DNA of 61,363 nucleotides from Bacillus spongiae (GCF_037120725.1 NZ_JBBAXC010000021.1:1-61363), one strand, 5' to 3'; numbered from the stretch's first letter, positions 9,030-19,480 are shown. Program-made: numbers and translations. The notes: generated by a model not told the origin, from the letters alone.

Positions 9030-10088
9030 ATGGAATATAAATCTATGTCCGAAATTTTGAAGTTTATCGCACCAGGGACCCCCATTCGAGAAGGAATTGA
9101 TAATGTTTTAAGAGCGAATACTGGAGGGTTAATTGTTCTTGGATATAATGATAAAATGAAAGACCTTGTGGATGGAGGATTCCATATAAATTCTTTATTT
9201 TCCCCTAGTTATTTATATGAATTAGCGAAAATGGATGGTGCTATTATACTAAATGAAAAAGGAAGTAAGATTTTATTAGCGAATGCCCAACTAGCCCCTG
9301 ATCCTCGTATCACGTCTTCCGAAACCGGAATGCGCCACCGAACGGCAGAGCGAGTCGCGAAAGAAACAAAAGCTCTTGTCGTTGCAATTTCACAACGAAG
9401 AAATGTTATCACGGTCTATCAAGGTGACTTTCGGTATGCATTGAAGGATATTTCTGTTATTTTAACGAAAGCCAATCAAGCTATTCAAACGTTAGAAAAA
9501 TATAAAGTAGTTCTTGATCAAAGTACCTCTAATTTGTCCGTCCTGGAGTTTGAAGAACTTGTCACATACAGTGATTTACTTCAAGTGTTACATCGTTTTG
9601 AAATGGTTCTTCGAATTAAGAATGAATTGCTATCCTATTTGAATGAATTAGGAACAGAGGGGAGATTAATTCGTTTACAAATGAATGAGCTGCTAGTAGA
9701 TATTGATGAGGAAGCGATGCTTATTATACGAGATTATGCAGCCGAACAGCAGATTAAACCGTTTGAAAAGTTAAAGAAATTTCAAGAGCTTGCTCATAAC
9801 GAAGTATTAGATGATGCTGTCCTATTAAAATTATTAGGATTTCATGGCTACATTCCGTTAGACGATATTATTTGTCCAAGAGGCTATCGGGTGTTAAATA
9901 AAATTCCTCGATTACCACTTGTTATTGTTGAAAATTTGGTAACGACTTATACTCATTTAGCTAATATCGTGAAAGCTTCTGTCTCCGACTTAGATGATGT
10001 TGAAGGAATTGGAGAGGTAAGAGCACGAAAAATAAAAGAAGGATTGAAGCTAATAAAAGAACAAACTTTTGCAGAGCGTCAGTTATAA
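9030..10088 (+). CDS. disA: DisA, DNA-integrity-scanning diadenylate cyclase
   Basis: DisA makes cyclic di-AMP from two ATP while scanning DNA and stops at branched structures, so signalling damage before sporulation. The N-terminal DAC domain has catalytic DGA (69-71) and RHR (102-104, in GMRHRTAER). A helical spine follows, then a C-terminal helix-hairpin-helix region ([18 protein letters not shown]). The 352 residues are slightly shorter than the 360 of B. subtilis because the N-terminal extension is short. ATG follows GGAGGAGAGG. It is the last gene before a new promoter. Confidence 0.97.
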   Translation: MEYKSMSEILKFIAPGTPIREGIDNVLRANTGGLIVLGYNDKMKDLVDGGFHINSLFSPSYLYELAKMDGAIILNEKGSKILLANAQLAPDPRITSSETGMRHRTAERVAKETKALVVAISQRRNVITVYQGDFRYALKDISVILTKANQAIQTLEKYKVVLDQSTSNLSVLEFEELVTYSDLLQVLHRFEMVLRIKNELLSYLNELGTEGRLIRLQMNELLVDIDEEAMLIIRDYAAEQQIKPFEKLKKFQELAHNEVLDDAVLLKLLGFHGYIPLDDIICPRGYRVLNKIPRLPLVIVENLVTTYTHLANIVKASVSDLDDVEGIGEVRARKIKEGLKLIKEQTFAERQL

Positions 10089-10097
10089 AGGTGTAAA

Positions 10098-10127
10098 TTG
10101 ACATCTAACAGGTGATGATGGTATTAT
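10098..10127 (+). promoter_or_regulatory. Sigma-A promoter downstream of disA
   Basis: A perfect TTGACA (10098-10103) and TATTAT (10122-10127) are separated by 18 bases. A terminator-like hairpin lies only about 20 bases downstream of the -10 box, so transcripts may be very short unless it is read through into yacL. Confidence 0.65.
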
Positions 10128-10145
10128 TTTACAAACAAAAGAGTA

Positions 10146-10193
10146 ATATTTTATTCAATGATTATTTTAAATTATCAATAAAATATCTTTTTT
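10146..10193 (+). terminator. AT-rich terminator hairpin between disA and yacL
   Basis: The ten-base arms ATATTTTATT (10146-10155) and AATAAAATAT (10177-10186) pair perfectly and are followed by C and six T residues. The stem is all A-T, so strength is uncertain. It could end the radA-disA unit or attenuate the promoter at 10098. Confidence 0.55.
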
Positions 10194-10272
10194 GTGACAA
10201 ATATTAAAAATAGGGTTTAAAACTAGATGAGTTTGAGAAAATGATTATAATAATGAAAAAGGAGGTGTGGGA

Positions 10273-11364
10273 ATGTTAAAGAGAATTGTCCAAGTGTGCT
10301 TTCTATTTATTGGAGGAACACTAGGAGTCTTTCTTCTTCCAAATTTGTTGCAATTAGTCAATTTCGAAGACATTCCTTTTATTAATAACCCGTATATGAC
10401 GGCCTTTTTAGGTGCTATTATTTTTTATCTTTTAACTTTTTGGGTTGTTGAATTCGTTGTAAATTTTGTTAAATGGTTTGAGGATTCTCTTGTAAAAACC
10501 CCTGCGGTTGAAATATTATTTGGTAGTATTGGGTTGATTTTTGGTTTAATTTTAGCGTTTTTATCTGGCTTACCTATTAGTAGAATTGAGTTTCCTTTCG
10601 TGAATACCGTTGTCCCTATTCTTTTAACGCTTCTATTAGGTTATATTGGCTTTCAGGTTGGTTTTAAAAAGCGAGAAGAATTAATTAGTTTATTTACATT
10701 AGGGAATAAAGGAAATAAAAAGAAGGCAGCTGAAGAGGATCTTGACCTTCCTGCCAAAACCCTCAAGATCCTTGATACAAGTGTCATTATTGATGGAAGG
10801 ATCGCAGACATTTGCCAAACAAGGTTTTTAGAGGGCATTATTGTTATTCCTCAGTTCGTACTTGAAGAACTACAGCATATTGCGGATTCCTCTGATGTAT
10901 TAAAAAGGAACCGTGGTCGAAGAGGTTTAGATATTTTAAATCGAATTCAGAAAGATTTGCCTGTTGAAGTTCAAATTTACGAAGGAGATTTTGAGGACAT
11001 CGGGGAAGTAGACAGTAAACTTGTGAAGTTAGCGAAGATAACACAAGGAATCGTTGTCACAAACGATTATAATTTAAATAAAGTGTGTGATTTACAAAAT
11101 GTACAAGTGCTCAATATTAATGATTTAGCTAATGCTGTAAAACCCGTTGTTTTACCTGGTGAGGAGATGGAGGTACAAGTGATTAAAGATGGTAAAGAAC
11201 ATAACCAAGGAATTGCCTACTTAGACGATGGGACAATGATTGTTGTCGAAGAAGGAAAAAATTTCATTGGTAAGCATATCGATGTTCTTGTTACATCTGT
11301 CTTACAAACATCAGCAGGAAGAATGATTTTTGCAAAACCAAAATTATTAGAACGAGCGTTGTAA
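10273..11364 (+). CDS. yacL: YacL, membrane-anchored PIN-TRAM domain protein
   Basis: The ATG at 10273 has GGAGGTG eight bases upstream and gives 363 residues. The N-terminal part has four hydrophobic segments (about 4-25, 38-60, 82-100, 112-130). A cytosolic PIN domain follows, with acidic residues in [26 protein letters not shown] and [12 protein letters not shown], consistent with metal-dependent RNase chemistry. A C-terminal TRAM RNA-binding domain ([18 protein letters not shown]) completes it. The substrate is not established. A TATAAT at 10246-10251 may be part of its own promoter, but no good -35 box accompanies it. Confidence 0.93.
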   Translation: MLKRIVQVCFLFIGGTLGVFLLPNLLQLVNFEDIPFINNPYMTAFLGAIIFYLLTFWVVEFVVNFVKWFEDSLVKTPAVEILFGSIGLIFGLILAFLSGLPISRIEFPFVNTVVPILLTLLLGYIGFQVGFKKREELISLFTLGNKGNKKKAAEEDLDLPAKTLKILDTSVIIDGRIADICQTRFLEGIIVIPQFVLEELQHIADSSDVLKRNRGRRGLDILNRIQKDLPVEVQIYEGDFEDIGEVDSKLVKLAKITQGIVVTNDYNLNKVCDLQNVQVLNINDLANAVKPVVLPGEEMEVQVIKDGKEHNQGIAYLDDGTMIVVEEGKNFIGKHIDVLVTSVLQTSAGRMIFAKPKLLERAL

Positions 11365-11384
11365 TAGAGTAAGGAGTAGAAAAG

Positions 11385-12092
11385 ATGACTTATGATGTAA
11401 TAATTCCTGCAGCGGGAAAAGGAAAGAGGATGGGCGCTCATTGCAATAAGTTGTTGTTGGAACTTCATGAAGTTCCGATTATTGTCCATACCCTTCGGAT
11501 ATTTGAACAAGACCCCCTGTGCAGAAATACAATTGTCGTCATCCATTCAGAGGAAGAAGAAATTTTTCTAAAGCTTCTATCGGAATATAATCTTCAAAAG
11601 GTAAGCAAGCTAGTGTATGGAGGGACAGAGCGTCAGTTTAGTGTTTTTAATGGAATGCGATCACTTTCAGACTCTGAGATAGTGCTGGTACACGACGGAG
11701 CTCGTCCGTTTGTTACCCAGAATACTATTCATGCACTTGTGGAAGCAGCTAAAACAAATGGAGCCGCGGTTGCTGCTGTACCTGTAAAAGATACGATAAA
11801 AGTGGTTCAACAGCAAACCGTGATGGAAACTTTGGATCGATCTAGCTTGTGGTCAGTGCAAACACCACAAGCTTTTCGTTTTTCTCTTCTTGAACATGCC
11901 CATGAGGAAGCATCAAGGCAGCAATTTTTAGGAACGGATGACGCTTCCCTTGTAGAACGATTAGGGAAACCAGTGACAATTGTAGAATCTGATTATGATA
12001 ATATTAAGCTAACGACAAAAGAGGATTTGTTTTTCGCGGAGTCAATCATTCAAAAGCGGAATGAAATATCTTCTAAGAAAATGCCAAAATAA
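11385..12092 (+). CDS. ispD: IspD, 2-C-methyl-D-erythritol 4-phosphate cytidylyltransferase
   Basis: IspD couples CTP to MEP in the non-mevalonate isoprenoid pathway. The 235 residues start with the nucleotide-binding loop [10 protein letters not shown] (8-17) and NK (21-22). [14 protein letters not shown] and GTDDASLVE motifs follow. It sits 14 bases before ispF, so two steps of the same pathway are co-transcribed. Confidence 0.96.
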   Translation: MTYDVIIPAAGKGKRMGAHCNKLLLELHEVPIIVHTLRIFEQDPLCRNTIVVIHSEEEEIFLKLLSEYNLQKVSKLVYGGTERQFSVFNGMRSLSDSEIVLVHDGARPFVTQNTIHALVEAAKTNGAAVAAVPVKDTIKVVQQQTVMETLDRSSLWSVQTPQAFRFSLLEHAHEEASRQQFLGTDDASLVERLGKPVTIVESDYDNIKLTTKEDLFFAESIIQKRNEISSKKMPK

Positions 12093-12106
12093 AGGAGAAA
12101 AAATTC

Positions 12107-12586
12107 ATGTTTCGTATTGGTCAAGGATATGATGTTCATCAACTAGTAGAAAACCGTCCATTAATCATTGGAGGAATAGAAATCCCTCATGAGAAAGGGC
12201 TTCTTGGTCACTCGGATGCAGATGTCTTATTACATGTTATTGCTGATGCCGCATTAGGGGCCATTGGAGCGGGAGATATAGGAAAGCACTTCCCAGATAC
12301 TGATGCAGCGTTTAAGGACGCGGATTCTGGTAAGCTTTTGACTCATGTTTGGGAATTGGTAAAAGAAGCGGGATATGAACTAGGTAATATTGATTGTACC
12401 ATTATTGCTCAAAAGCCAAAAATGGCACCACATATTTCAAAAATGAAAAATCGAATAGCCGACCTGTTGGAAGCTTCTCCTACACAAGTAAATGTTAAGG
12501 CGACGACGACTGAAAAATTAGGATTTACTGGACGTGGTGAAGGTATTGCTGCTCAAGCAACGATTTTACTACAGAAGACAAACTAA
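12107..12586 (+). CDS. ispF: IspF, 2-C-methyl-D-erythritol 2,4-cyclodiphosphate synthase
   Basis: IspF cyclises CDP-ME 2-phosphate to MEcPP, releasing CMP. The 159-residue length is typical. The metal ligands D9, H11 and H43 are present ([15 protein letters not shown]), as are the family motif GHSDADV and the C-terminal [25 protein letters not shown] precedes the ATG. It is paired with ispD; ispE is not in this window. Confidence 0.97.
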   Translation: MFRIGQGYDVHQLVENRPLIIGGIEIPHEKGLLGHSDADVLLHVIADAALGAIGAGDIGKHFPDTDAAFKDADSGKLLTHVWELVKEAGYELGNIDCTIIAQKPKMAPHISKMKNRIADLLEASPTQVNVKATTTEKLGFTGRGEGIAAQATILLQKTN

Positions 12587-12657
12587 AGGGCTTTCTTCTA
12601 AGAGATAACGGTGATAAAATGGAGCAATAGTTAATCGGAGTTTGAGGAGGAAAAGTG

Positions 12658-14115
12658 ATGACAAATGAGGTTCGAGTACGTTATGCACCAAGTCCAACAG
12701 GACATTTACATATAGGTAACGCCCGTACGGCATTATTTAATTATTTATATGCACGTAACAACAATGGGAAGTTTATTATTCGTATTGAAGATACTGATAA
12801 AAAAAGAAACATTGAAGGTGGAGAAGAGAGTCAGCTTCGCTATCTAAAATGGCTAGGAATTGACTGGGATGAGAGTGTTGATGTGGGAGGGGAATACGGC
12901 CCTTATCGACAATCAGAACGTAATGATATTTATAAAAAGTATTACAATCAGCTGTTAGAAGAAGGTAAGGCGTATCATTGCTATTGTACTGAGAAAGAAC
13001 TAGAAGCAGAGCGCGATGTGCAAGCATCTAACGGACAAATGCTTGGTTACTCTGGGAAATGTCGCCATCTTTCAGAAGAAGACAAGAAGAGATTTAAGCA
13101 GGAGGGCCGTACACCTAGCATTCGAATTAAGATACCTGCTGGAGTAGTGTATTCCTTTAATGACATGGTTAAAGAGGATGTATCATTTGAATCATCTGGC
13201 ATGGGTGACTATGTCATTGTGAAGAAAGATGGTACACCGACTTATAACTTCGCGGTAGTTATTGATGATCACTTAATGAGAATTTCACATGTTCTTCGAG
13301 GCGAAGATCATATATCTAATACGCCTAAACAACTTGTTGTTTATGAAGCATTTGGTTGGGAGCCACCGACATTTGGTCATATGACACTTATTGTTAATGA
13401 GAACCGAAAGAAATTAAGTAAACGTGATGAAAGTATCATTCAATTTATTGAACAGTATGAAGAGCTTGGCTATTTACCAGAGGCTTTATTCAATTTTATT
13501 GCCTTATTAGGCTGGTCACCAAAAGGAGAAGAAGAAATTTTCACAAAAGAGGACTTAATTGACATTTTTGATCCGTCACGACTGTCAACTTCACCAGCTG
13601 TATTTGATAAACAAAAATTAACTTGGATGAACAACCAATACATTAAAAACTTAGAAATAGATCAATTAGTTGATTTAGCTCTTCCTCATCTAGTGAAAGC
13701 TGATTTACTTAAAGAACCGATTGAAGAACAGCAAAAGGCATGGGCCAAAGAGCTAATCGCTCTTTTCCAAGATAAAATGAGTTATGGGGAAGAAATTGTT
13801 CAACACTCTGAGCTATTCTTTCAAGAGAATGTACAGTACGAAGAAGAAGCAAATCAAATTTTAGCAGAGGAGCAAGTCCCTGAGGTTCTTTCTGTATTTT
13901 TACAAAAAATACAAGAACTCGATGAGTTTGTAGCTCCTGAAATTAAATCAGCAATGAAGGCTGTCCAAAAAGAGACCGGCCATAAAGGTAAGAAGCTCTT
14001 TATGCCAATTCGTGTAGCGATAACAGGACATATGCATGGTCCAGATTTACCTTACGCGATTCAATTATTGGGAAAAGACAAGGTGAAAAAACGCCTTGAA
14101 GGAGTTTTAAATTAA
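12658..14115 (+). CDS. gltX: Glutamyl-tRNA synthetase
   Basis: A class I synthetase of 485 residues. The HIGH signature appears as GHLHIG (15-20) and the KMSKS-type loop as KLSKRDES. In Bacillus this enzyme is non-discriminating and also charges tRNA-Gln for later amidation. ATG at 12658 is preferred over GTG at 12655 because it matches the family start and has GAGGAGG upstream. A promoter follows its stop codon, so cysE is separately controlled. Confidence 0.97.
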   Translation: MTNEVRVRYAPSPTGHLHIGNARTALFNYLYARNNNGKFIIRIEDTDKKRNIEGGEESQLRYLKWLGIDWDESVDVGGEYGPYRQSERNDIYKKYYNQLLEEGKAYHCYCTEKELEAERDVQASNGQMLGYSGKCRHLSEEDKKRFKQEGRTPSIRIKIPAGVVYSFNDMVKEDVSFESSGMGDYVIVKKDGTPTYNFAVVIDDHLMRISHVLRGEDHISNTPKQLVVYEAFGWEPPTFGHMTLIVNENRKKLSKRDESIIQFIEQYEELGYLPEALFNFIALLGWSPKGEEEIFTKEDLIDIFDPSRLSTSPAVFDKQKLTWMNNQYIKNLEIDQLVDLALPHLVKADLLKEPIEEQQKAWAKELIALFQDKMSYGEEIVQHSELFFQENVQYEEEANQILAEEQVPEVLSVFLQKIQELDEFVAPEIKSAMKAVQKETGHKGKKLFMPIRVAITGHMHGPDLPYAIQLLGKDKVKKRLEGVLN

Positions 14116-14120
14116 CATTT

Positions 14121-14149
14121 TTGAGGAAATGTAATATAGTATATATAAT
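14121..14149 (+). promoter_or_regulatory. Sigma-A promoter of the cysE operon
   Basis: TTGAGG (14121-14126) and TATAAT (14144-14149) are separated by 17 bases. It begins six bases after gltX ends and directly precedes the T-box leader. Confidence 0.85.
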
Positions 14150-14159
14150 ACAATAGCGT

Positions 14160-14396
14160 GAAAATGTTGAAGAGGAGAAGTAAATAATCAAAAACTAATA
14201 GAGAAAACCACCTTGGCTGGAAGTGGTTAGTGTTCTGATTATTGAAATGCACCTTGGAGTCCTTTGCTGAATAAAGTAAGCGAAGGCGGTTGAACCGTTA
14301 CCCTGACTTTGAGTTGAGAGAATGTAATTTACATTTTCTAAACAGAGTGGAACCGCGCTTAGAAAGCGTCTCTGTCTTTTGCAGAGACGCTTTTTT
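14160..14396 (+). promoter_or_regulatory. T-box riboswitch, cysteine-specific
   Basis: This leader senses uncharged tRNA-Cys. Stem I is formed partly by AATAATC/GATTATT. The specifier loop GAAATGCACC contains the codon UGC (14248-14250) followed by a purine. A small GC hairpin (CGGTTGAACCG) fits stem III. The T-box AACAGAGTGGAACCGCG lies at 14341-14357, and a strong terminator follows. Uncharged tRNA-Cys should pair with the specifier and the T-box bulge, favouring the antiterminator and expression of cysE-cysS. The controlled genes make and use cysteine, which fits the UGC assignment. Confidence 0.95.
14366..14396 (+). terminator. T-box regulatory terminator
   Basis: Arms GCGTCTCTG and CAGAGACGC with a seven-base loop and six T residues form the default terminator of the T-box switch. 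Confidence 0.95.
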
Positions 14397-14497
14397 GCGT
14401 GAACAGTATACGTTCTTATGGGGTGTGTTTAAGGGGCTTCTCCTATGATACTTACGCATTACTATATAAAACCAGGTGATGGGAAAGGGGGATTTTC

Positions 14498-15151
14498 ATG
14501 TTAGGAATATTTAAAGAGGATATTGATGTGATTTTTGATCAAGACCCGGCAGCACGAAGTTACTTTGAAGTGATCCTTACTTACTCTGGTTTACATGCCG
14601 TTTGGTCACATCGAATTGCGCATGCTTTATTTAAGCGGAAATTATATTTTCTAGCACGTGCTACATCACAAATAAGTCGATTTTTTACGGGAATTGAAAT
14701 TCATCCGGGAGCAAAAATTGGTCGACGTTTTTTTATTGACCATGGGATGGGTGTTGTGGTTGGGGAAACATGTGAAATAGGAGATAATGTTACGATCTAT
14801 CAAGGTGTAACACTTGGTGGTACAGGAAAGGAAAAAGGAAAACGCCATCCTACTCTTGAAAGTAATGTACTTATAGCGGCTGGTGCTAAAGTATTAGGTT
14901 CGATTACGGTTGGAGAAAATTCGAAAATTGGTGCTGGTTCTGTCGTATTAAAAGATGTGCCGAATAATTCTACGGTTGTTGGTATTCCAGGAAAAGTAGT
15001 TGTAAAAGATGGTGTAAGAGTGAAACAGGATTTAAATCATAGTGACCTTCCGGATCCAGTTGCGGATCGATGTGAGGAGATGCAGCGTGAAATTGATCAA
15101 TTACGAGAACAAATTGAAACAGAAGAAAGGGGCCTAAAACATGAGCATTAA
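14498..15151 (+). CDS. cysE: Serine O-acetyltransferase
   Basis: CysE acetylates serine with acetyl-CoA, the first committed step of cysteine synthesis. The 217-residue protein has an N-terminal helical region and a left-handed beta helix of hexapeptide repeats ([35 protein letters not shown]). The catalytic His is in DHGMG. Its last 11 bases overlap cysS. The pair joins cysteine supply and tRNA-Cys charging under one T-box. Confidence 0.97.
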   Translation: MLGIFKEDIDVIFDQDPAARSYFEVILTYSGLHAVWSHRIAHALFKRKLYFLARATSQISRFFTGIEIHPGAKIGRRFFIDHGMGVVVGETCEIGDNVTIYQGVTLGGTGKEKGKRHPTLESNVLIAAGAKVLGSITVGENSKIGAGSVVLKDVPNNSTVVGIPGKVVVKDGVRVKQDLNHSDLPDPVADRCEEMQREIDQLREQIETEERGLKHEH

Positions 15152-16538
15152 GGTTTTTAATACATTAACAAGGTCAAAAGAAGAGTTTGAGCCGTTAGAA
15201 GAGGGAAAGGTAAAGATGTATGTATGCGGTCCAACCGTATATAACTATATTCATATTGGAAATGCGCGGCCTGTTATTGTTTTTGATACGGTACGTAGAT
15301 ATTTAGAATATCGTGGATATGAAGTTCAGTTTATTTCTAATTTTACAGATGTTGATGACAAACTTATACGAGCAGCAAATGAGCTTGGTGAGGATGTTCC
15401 AACCATTGCGCAACGCTTTATTAACGCTTATTTTGAAGACACAGAGGCGTTAGGTTGTAATCGAGCAGACCTTCACCCTAGAGTAACAGAAAATATGGAT
15501 ATTATTATTGAGTTTATACAAGCATTAATTGAAAAGGATTATGCGTATGAGTCGGGTGGAGACGTGTATTATCGAACTCGCAAATTTGATCAATATGGAA
15601 AGTTATCACATCAGCCAATTGACGATTTACAATTGGGCGCACGAATTGACGTGGGAGAGAAAAAGGAAGATGCACTCGATTTTGTCCTTTGGAAAGCGGC
15701 AAAAGAAGGGGAAATTTATTGGGAGAGTCCTTGGGGAAAAGGACGGCCGGGTTGGCATATTGAATGTTCTGCAATGGCTAGAAAGTATTTAGGTGATACT
15801 ATTGATATCCATGCCGGCGGGCAAGACCTAGCGTTTCCACATCATGAAAATGAGATTGCTCAGTCCGAAGCTTTAACAGGAAAAACGTTCGCTCGCTATT
15901 GGATGCATAATGGTTATGTGAATATAGACAATGAAAAAATGTCAAAATCGCTCGGGAATTTCGTTCTCGTTCATGACATTTTAAAAGAACAAGATCCACA
16001 GGTCCTACGATTTTTTATGCTTTCGGTTCATTATCGTCATCCGATTAATTACAGTATAGATTTAGTTGAAAGCACGAAAGCAGCACTAGAACGGTTAAAA
16101 ACATCTTATGATAATTTAAAACATCGCAAAAATTCAAGTGCCAATTTAGTTCAAGATGAGCAAAAGTGGGAAAATGTGATTGCGAAACTACACGAAGAAT
16201 TTTTGACTGCCATGGATGATGATTTTAATACAGCTAATGCTATTTCAGTATTATTTGAGCTCTCAAAACAAGCAAATTACTACTTACAAGAGCAAAATAC
16301 GTCTGAAAACGTCATTCATGCTTTTATGCAGGAATTTGAGGTGTTATTCACTATTTTGGGATTAACGCTTGAAGAGGAAGACTTATTAGATGAAGAGGTT
16401 GAAGAACTTATTCAAAAACGTCTAAAAGCTCGAAAAGACCGCGACTTCCAACTAGCTGATGAAATTCGAGATCAGTTAAAAGATCAGAACATTATATTAG
16501 AAGATACACCTCAAGGAACACGTTGGAAAAGAGGCTAA
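15141..16538 (+). CDS. cysS: Cysteinyl-tRNA synthetase
   Basis: A class I synthetase of 465 residues. It shows [18 protein letters not shown] with zinc ligand Cys and HIGN (38-41), WHIECSAM and [11 protein letters not shown] zinc/active-site segments, and KMSKSLGN. The C-terminal helical anticodon domain is complete. ATG lies within the end of cysE, 11 bases before the cysE stop, so translation is probably coupled. Confidence 0.98.
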   Translation: MSIKVFNTLTRSKEEFEPLEEGKVKMYVCGPTVYNYIHIGNARPVIVFDTVRRYLEYRGYEVQFISNFTDVDDKLIRAANELGEDVPTIAQRFINAYFEDTEALGCNRADLHPRVTENMDIIIEFIQALIEKDYAYESGGDVYYRTRKFDQYGKLSHQPIDDLQLGARIDVGEKKEDALDFVLWKAAKEGEIYWESPWGKGRPGWHIECSAMARKYLGDTIDIHAGGQDLAFPHHENEIAQSEALTGKTFARYWMHNGYVNIDNEKMSKSLGNFVLVHDILKEQDPQVLRFFMLSVHYRHPINYSIDLVESTKAALERLKTSYDNLKHRKNSSANLVQDEQKWENVIAKLHEEFLTAMDDDFNTANAISVLFELSKQANYYLQEQNTSENVIHAFMQEFEVLFTILGLTLEEEDLLDEEVEELIQKRLKARKDRDFQLADEIRDQLKDQNIILEDTPQGTRWKRG

Positions 16539-16540
16539 TT

Positions 16541-16963
16541 ATGTTATTTGAAGAAACTCACAAAAATGCAAAGCAAATGAATGCTCTTGCCTTAGCTTAT
16601 ATGGGAGATGCGGTGTATGAGATGTACGTACGCCGCTATCTTCTTGAAAGAGGAAAAGTAAAGCCAAATTTACTACATCGCGAAGCAACTAAGTTTGTCT
16701 CAGCTAAAGCCCAAGCTACCATCCTTAAGGAGTTATTAGAAAATGATGCTTTAACGGAAGAGGAGCTTTCAGTAATGCGAAGAGGAAGGAATGCAAAATC
16801 TGGCTCAATTCCAAAGAATACAGATGTTCAAACGTACCGTTACAGTTCAGCGTTTGAAGCAGTAATTGGTTATTTATATTTACTTAATCGAATTGATCGA
16901 ATTGAAGAATTAATGACAAACATTCTTAAAGACGTAGGAGTAAAGAAAGGAGGGGCAATATGA
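16541..16963 (+). CDS. mrnC: Mini-ribonuclease III (MrnC), 23S rRNA maturation
   Basis: ATG at 16541 is two bases after the cysS stop and gives 140 residues. The protein is a lone RNase III catalytic domain without a double-stranded RNA-binding domain. It carries [16 protein letters not shown] with catalytic Asp23, RRGRNAK, and EAVIGYLYL with the second acidic site. In B. subtilis it makes the mature ends of 23S rRNA. Its TGA overlaps the rlmB ATG (ATGA). Confidence 0.95.
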   Translation: MLFEETHKNAKQMNALALAYMGDAVYEMYVRRYLLERGKVKPNLLHREATKFVSAKAQATILKELLENDALTEEELSVMRRGRNAKSGSIPKNTDVQTYRYSSAFEAVIGYLYLLNRIDRIEELMTNILKDVGVKKGGAI

Positions 16964-17703
16964 GTAAAGATTATATTGCTGGAAAAAACCCCGTTATTGA
17001 GGCGTTAAAATCAGAACGTGATGTAAATAAAGTCTGGATTGCAGAAGGATCTCAAAAAGGAGCAATGCAGCAAGTCGTAAGGCTAGCAAAAGAATCTAAC
17101 GTTTTGATTCAATACGTGCCAAAACAAAAGATGGATACGATGGTGAAAGAAAACCATCAAGGAGTGGTCGCTCAAGTAGCAGCTTATCAATATGCAGAGC
17201 TGGATGAACTTTATCTAAGGGCAGAAGAGAAACAGGAGCAGCCTTTTTTTCTTCTTTTGGACGAGCTTGAAGATCCGCATAATCTAGGTAGTATTATGAG
17301 GACAGCCGATGCAATCGGTGCGCATGGTATTGTAATTCCGAAGAGGCGTGCAGTTGGTTTAACGGCTACAGTTGCCAAGGCATCTACGGGAGCCATCGAG
17401 TATGTACCTGTTGCACGAGTAACCAATTTAGCAAGAACAATTGATGAATTTAAAGAGCGGGGAATTTGGATTGTTGGGACAGATGCTAAAGGTAGCGATG
17501 ATTATCGGAATTTGGACGGTACGATGCCATTATGTTTAGTAATTGGTAGTGAAGGGAAAGGAATGGGTCGATTAATTCGTGATAAATGTGACTTTCTTGT
17601 TCACCTTCCAATGAGTGGCCATGTCACTTCTTTAAATGCGTCAGTTGCGGCCAGTTTGTTAATGTACGAAGTGTATCGTAAACGCTGCCCATTAGGGGAA
17701 TAG
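16960..17703 (+). CDS. rlmB: 23S rRNA (guanosine-2'-O-)-methyltransferase, SpoU/TrmH family
   Basis: The 247-residue protein has an N-terminal L30e-like substrate-binding domain and a C-terminal SPOUT knot. The three SpoU motifs are visible: [23 protein letters not shown] and [17 protein letters not shown]. RlmB methylates G2251 (E. coli numbering) of 23S rRNA; the exact target here is by homology. It overlaps mrnC by four bases, linking two 23S maturation steps. Confidence 0.94.
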   Translation: MSKDYIAGKNPVIEALKSERDVNKVWIAEGSQKGAMQQVVRLAKESNVLIQYVPKQKMDTMVKENHQGVVAQVAAYQYAELDELYLRAEEKQEQPFFLLLDELEDPHNLGSIMRTADAIGAHGIVIPKRRAVGLTATVAKASTGAIEYVPVARVTNLARTIDEFKERGIWIVGTDAKGSDDYRNLDGTMPLCLVIGSEGKGMGRLIRDKCDFLVHLPMSGHVTSLNASVAASLLMYEVYRKRCPLGE

Positions 17704-17708
17704 TTGAG

Positions 17709-18221
17709 ATGAAGAATATCCTCATTGTGGATGGATATAACATTATTGGTGCCTGGCCAGAATTAAGGGAGATGAAAGAATACGATTTATCCCAGGCTAG
17801 GGACCGCTTAGTTGAGTATATGGCGGAGTATCAAGGGTATACAGGTTATAGGGTGATTGTAGTGTTTGATGCTTATTACGTTCAAGGGACGACAAGGAAA
17901 TATAATAACTATAAAGTTGACGTGTTATTTACACGTGAAAACGAAACGGCTGATGAAAGAATTGAGAAGCTTGCGATTGAATTAAATAACTTGAAAACAC
18001 AAATATACGTTGCAACATCGGATTATATAGAACAATGGGCGATTTTTGGTCAAGGTGCATTGAGGAAATCGGCTAGAGAACTATTAACAGAAACGTTAAG
18101 TATTCAGCACCGAATAGAAAAGAGAGTCCAGAAAACAAGGGATAAGAGTCCAGCCTCTAAAATTCCTCTTTCAGAAGAAGTGGCAGAAATTTTTGAAAAA
18201 TGGCGCCGAGGAGAGCGATGA
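17709..18221 (+). CDS. rae1: Rae1 (YacP), ribosome-associated endoribonuclease
   Basis: The 170-residue NYN/PIN-like protein starts with ILIVDGYNIIGAWPEL (the D and N are metal-site residues). It has VVFDAY, ADERIEKLA and VATSDYIEQ, the acidic set of the fold. In B. subtilis Rae1 cuts mRNAs within the ribosomal A site. It lies five bases after rlmB and is the last gene of the cysE unit before the sigH promoter. Confidence 0.92.
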   Translation: MKNILIVDGYNIIGAWPELREMKEYDLSQARDRLVEYMAEYQGYTGYRVIVVFDAYYVQGTTRKYNNYKVDVLFTRENETADERIEKLAIELNNLKTQIYVATSDYIEQWAIFGQGALRKSARELLTETLSIQHRIEKRVQKTRDKSPASKIPLSEEVAEIFEKWRRGER

Positions 18222-18225
18222 GCAG

Positions 18226-18254
18226 TTGAAGTCGCTTTCATTGTGCTGTATAAT
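18226..18254 (+). promoter_or_regulatory. Sigma-A promoter of sigH
   Basis: TTGAAG (18226-18231) and TATAAT (18249-18254) are 17 bases apart. In B. subtilis this promoter is repressed by AbrB; AT-rich DNA is present around it, but an AbrB site cannot be read by eye. Confidence 0.85.
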
Positions 18255-18292
18255 ATTTCTATCTATTGTTTTGCGGGTTCGGAGGGATACGT

Positions 18293-18949
18293 GTGGTTGT
18301 AAATGACAACGGAAATAACGATGTCCTTAATGAATGGGAGTTATTAGATGATGAAAAAATCATCGAACTTGTTCATCGAGGAGACAGCGATGCATTAGAT
18401 TTTTTGATTCGTAAATATCGGAATTTTGTGAGAGCTAAGGCTAGATCATATTTTTTAATAGGGGCCGATAAAGAAGATATTGTTCAGGAGGGAATGGTTG
18501 GATTATATAAAGCCATTCGTGATTATAAAGAGGACAAGCTTACTTCTTTTAAAGCGTTTGCTGAACTATGTATAACTAGACAAATTATTACAGCAATAAA
18601 AACAGCAACACGCCAAAAGCATATTCCCCTTAATTCTTATGTTTCTCTAGATAAGCCAATTTATGATGAAGAATCTGATCGAACATTAATGGATGTGATT
18701 ACAGGTACAAAGGCAACGGACCCACAAGAGCTTATTGTCAATCGTGAAGAGTTTGATAATATGGAGGACAAGATGGCGGAGCTTTTGAGTGATTTAGAAA
18801 GAAAAGTATTGGCATTATATTTAGATGGCCAGTCTTATCAAGAAATATCGGAAGAACTTGACCGTCATGTGAAATCGATTGATAATGCATTGCAACGCGT
18901 TAAAAGGAAGCTAGAGCGGTATTTAGAAGTAAGAGAATTTACGCTTTAG
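18293..18949 (+). CDS. sigH: RNA polymerase sigma-H factor
   Basis: Sigma-H directs early stationary-phase and sporulation transcription (spo0A, kinA, spoIIA and others). GTG at 18293 is chosen because GGAGGG ends six bases upstream and the 218 residues equal the B. subtilis length. An upstream TTG (18266) has no ribosome binding site. Region 2 is clear (DFLIRKYRNFVRAKARSYF, EDIVQEGMVGLYKAIRDY, TSFKAFAELCITRQIITAI), and region 4 has LYLDGQSYQEISEELDRHVKSIDNALQR. Its N terminus differs from B. subtilis. Confidence 0.96.
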   Translation: MVVNDNGNNDVLNEWELLDDEKIIELVHRGDSDALDFLIRKYRNFVRAKARSYFLIGADKEDIVQEGMVGLYKAIRDYKEDKLTSFKAFAELCITRQIITAIKTATRQKHIPLNSYVSLDKPIYDEESDRTLMDVITGTKATDPQELIVNREEFDNMEDKMAELLSDLERKVLALYLDGQSYQEISEELDRHVKSIDNALQRVKRKLERYLEVREFTL

Positions 18950-18961
18950 TTGGCCGTGTCA

Positions 18962-18993
18962 TTGACACGAATGGGTTATGCGTGTTATTTTTT
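18962..18993 (+). promoter_or_regulatory. Overlapping promoter-like and terminator-like signals before rpmG
   Basis: TTGACA (18962-18967) and TATTTT (18986-18991, spacer 18) could be a promoter for rpmG-secE. The same bases form a weak stem ACACG/CGTGT followed by TTATTTTTT, which could terminate sigH transcripts. The sequence alone does not decide between them. Confidence 0.4.
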
Positions 18994-19028
18994 AAAAAAG
19001 ATATTAACCCTTATAGCAGGAGAACGAT

Positions 19029-19172
19029 ATGAGCAATAAAACAATTTTGGCTTGCAGTCACTGTGGGACACGCAATTATTCCACAGTCAGCAAAAAACAA
19101 GAACAACGTCTAGAAGTAAAGAAGTATTGTAAGCAATGTAATGCACATACTGTTCACAAAGAAACACGGTAG
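19029..19172 (+). CDS. rpmG: Ribosomal protein bL33, zinc-binding (C+) form
   Basis: The 47-residue protein starts at ATG 19029 after AGGAG. It has two CxxC pairs, C9/C12 ([10 protein letters not shown]) and C34/C37 (YCKQCNAHT), so it is the zinc-containing paralogue, like RpmGB of B. subtilis. Such forms are usually replaced by zinc-free paralogues under zinc starvation. It sits just before secE, its usual neighbour. Confidence 0.95.
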   Translation: MSNKTILACSHCGTRNYSTVSKKQEQRLEVKKYCKQCNAHTVHKETR

Positions 19173-19217
19173 TTATTATAGATTGACATCTTATCTATCT
19201 TTGGAGGTTGCTTGCAA

Positions 19218-19397
19218 ATGTCTAGCATTTTGAAATTTTTCCGCAACGTATCACTAGAAATGAAAAAAGTAAGCTGGCCAAGACGAAAAGAGCTTACTCG
19301 CTATACAATTACTGTTATTACAACAGTAGTGTTTGTTGCAGTCTTTTTTGCTATTGTAGATTTAGGGATTTCAGAACTAATTAACTTAATTCTATAA
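19218..19397 (+). CDS. secE: SecE, preprotein translocase subunit
   Basis: A 59-residue single-span membrane protein of the SecYEG channel. The amphipathic helix MKKVSWPRRKELTRYT is the SecE hallmark, followed by a transmembrane segment (about 29-52). ATG 19218 follows GGAGG by ten bases; an in-frame TTG at 19212 is less likely. Its partner secY is in the spc cluster at 45307. Confidence 0.96.
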   Translation: MSSILKFFRNVSLEMKKVSWPRRKELTRYTITVITTVVFVAVFFAIVDLGISELINLIL

Positions 19398-19420
19398 TTT
19401 CAAAAGAAATCCTATTAATA

Positions 19421-19451
19421 TTGTATATCCTTCATGTAGGCATGGTATAAT
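19421..19451 (+). promoter_or_regulatory. Extended -10 promoter between secE and nusG
   Basis: TGGTATAAT gives an extended -10 (TATAAT at 19446-19451). A TTGTAT at 19421-19426 lies 19 bases upstream, longer than ideal but tolerated with a TGn motif. A terminator hairpin lies 29 bases downstream. Confidence 0.6.
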
Positions 19452-19480
19452 GTTGAAGGAAAGAGAACTAGTTTACAAAG

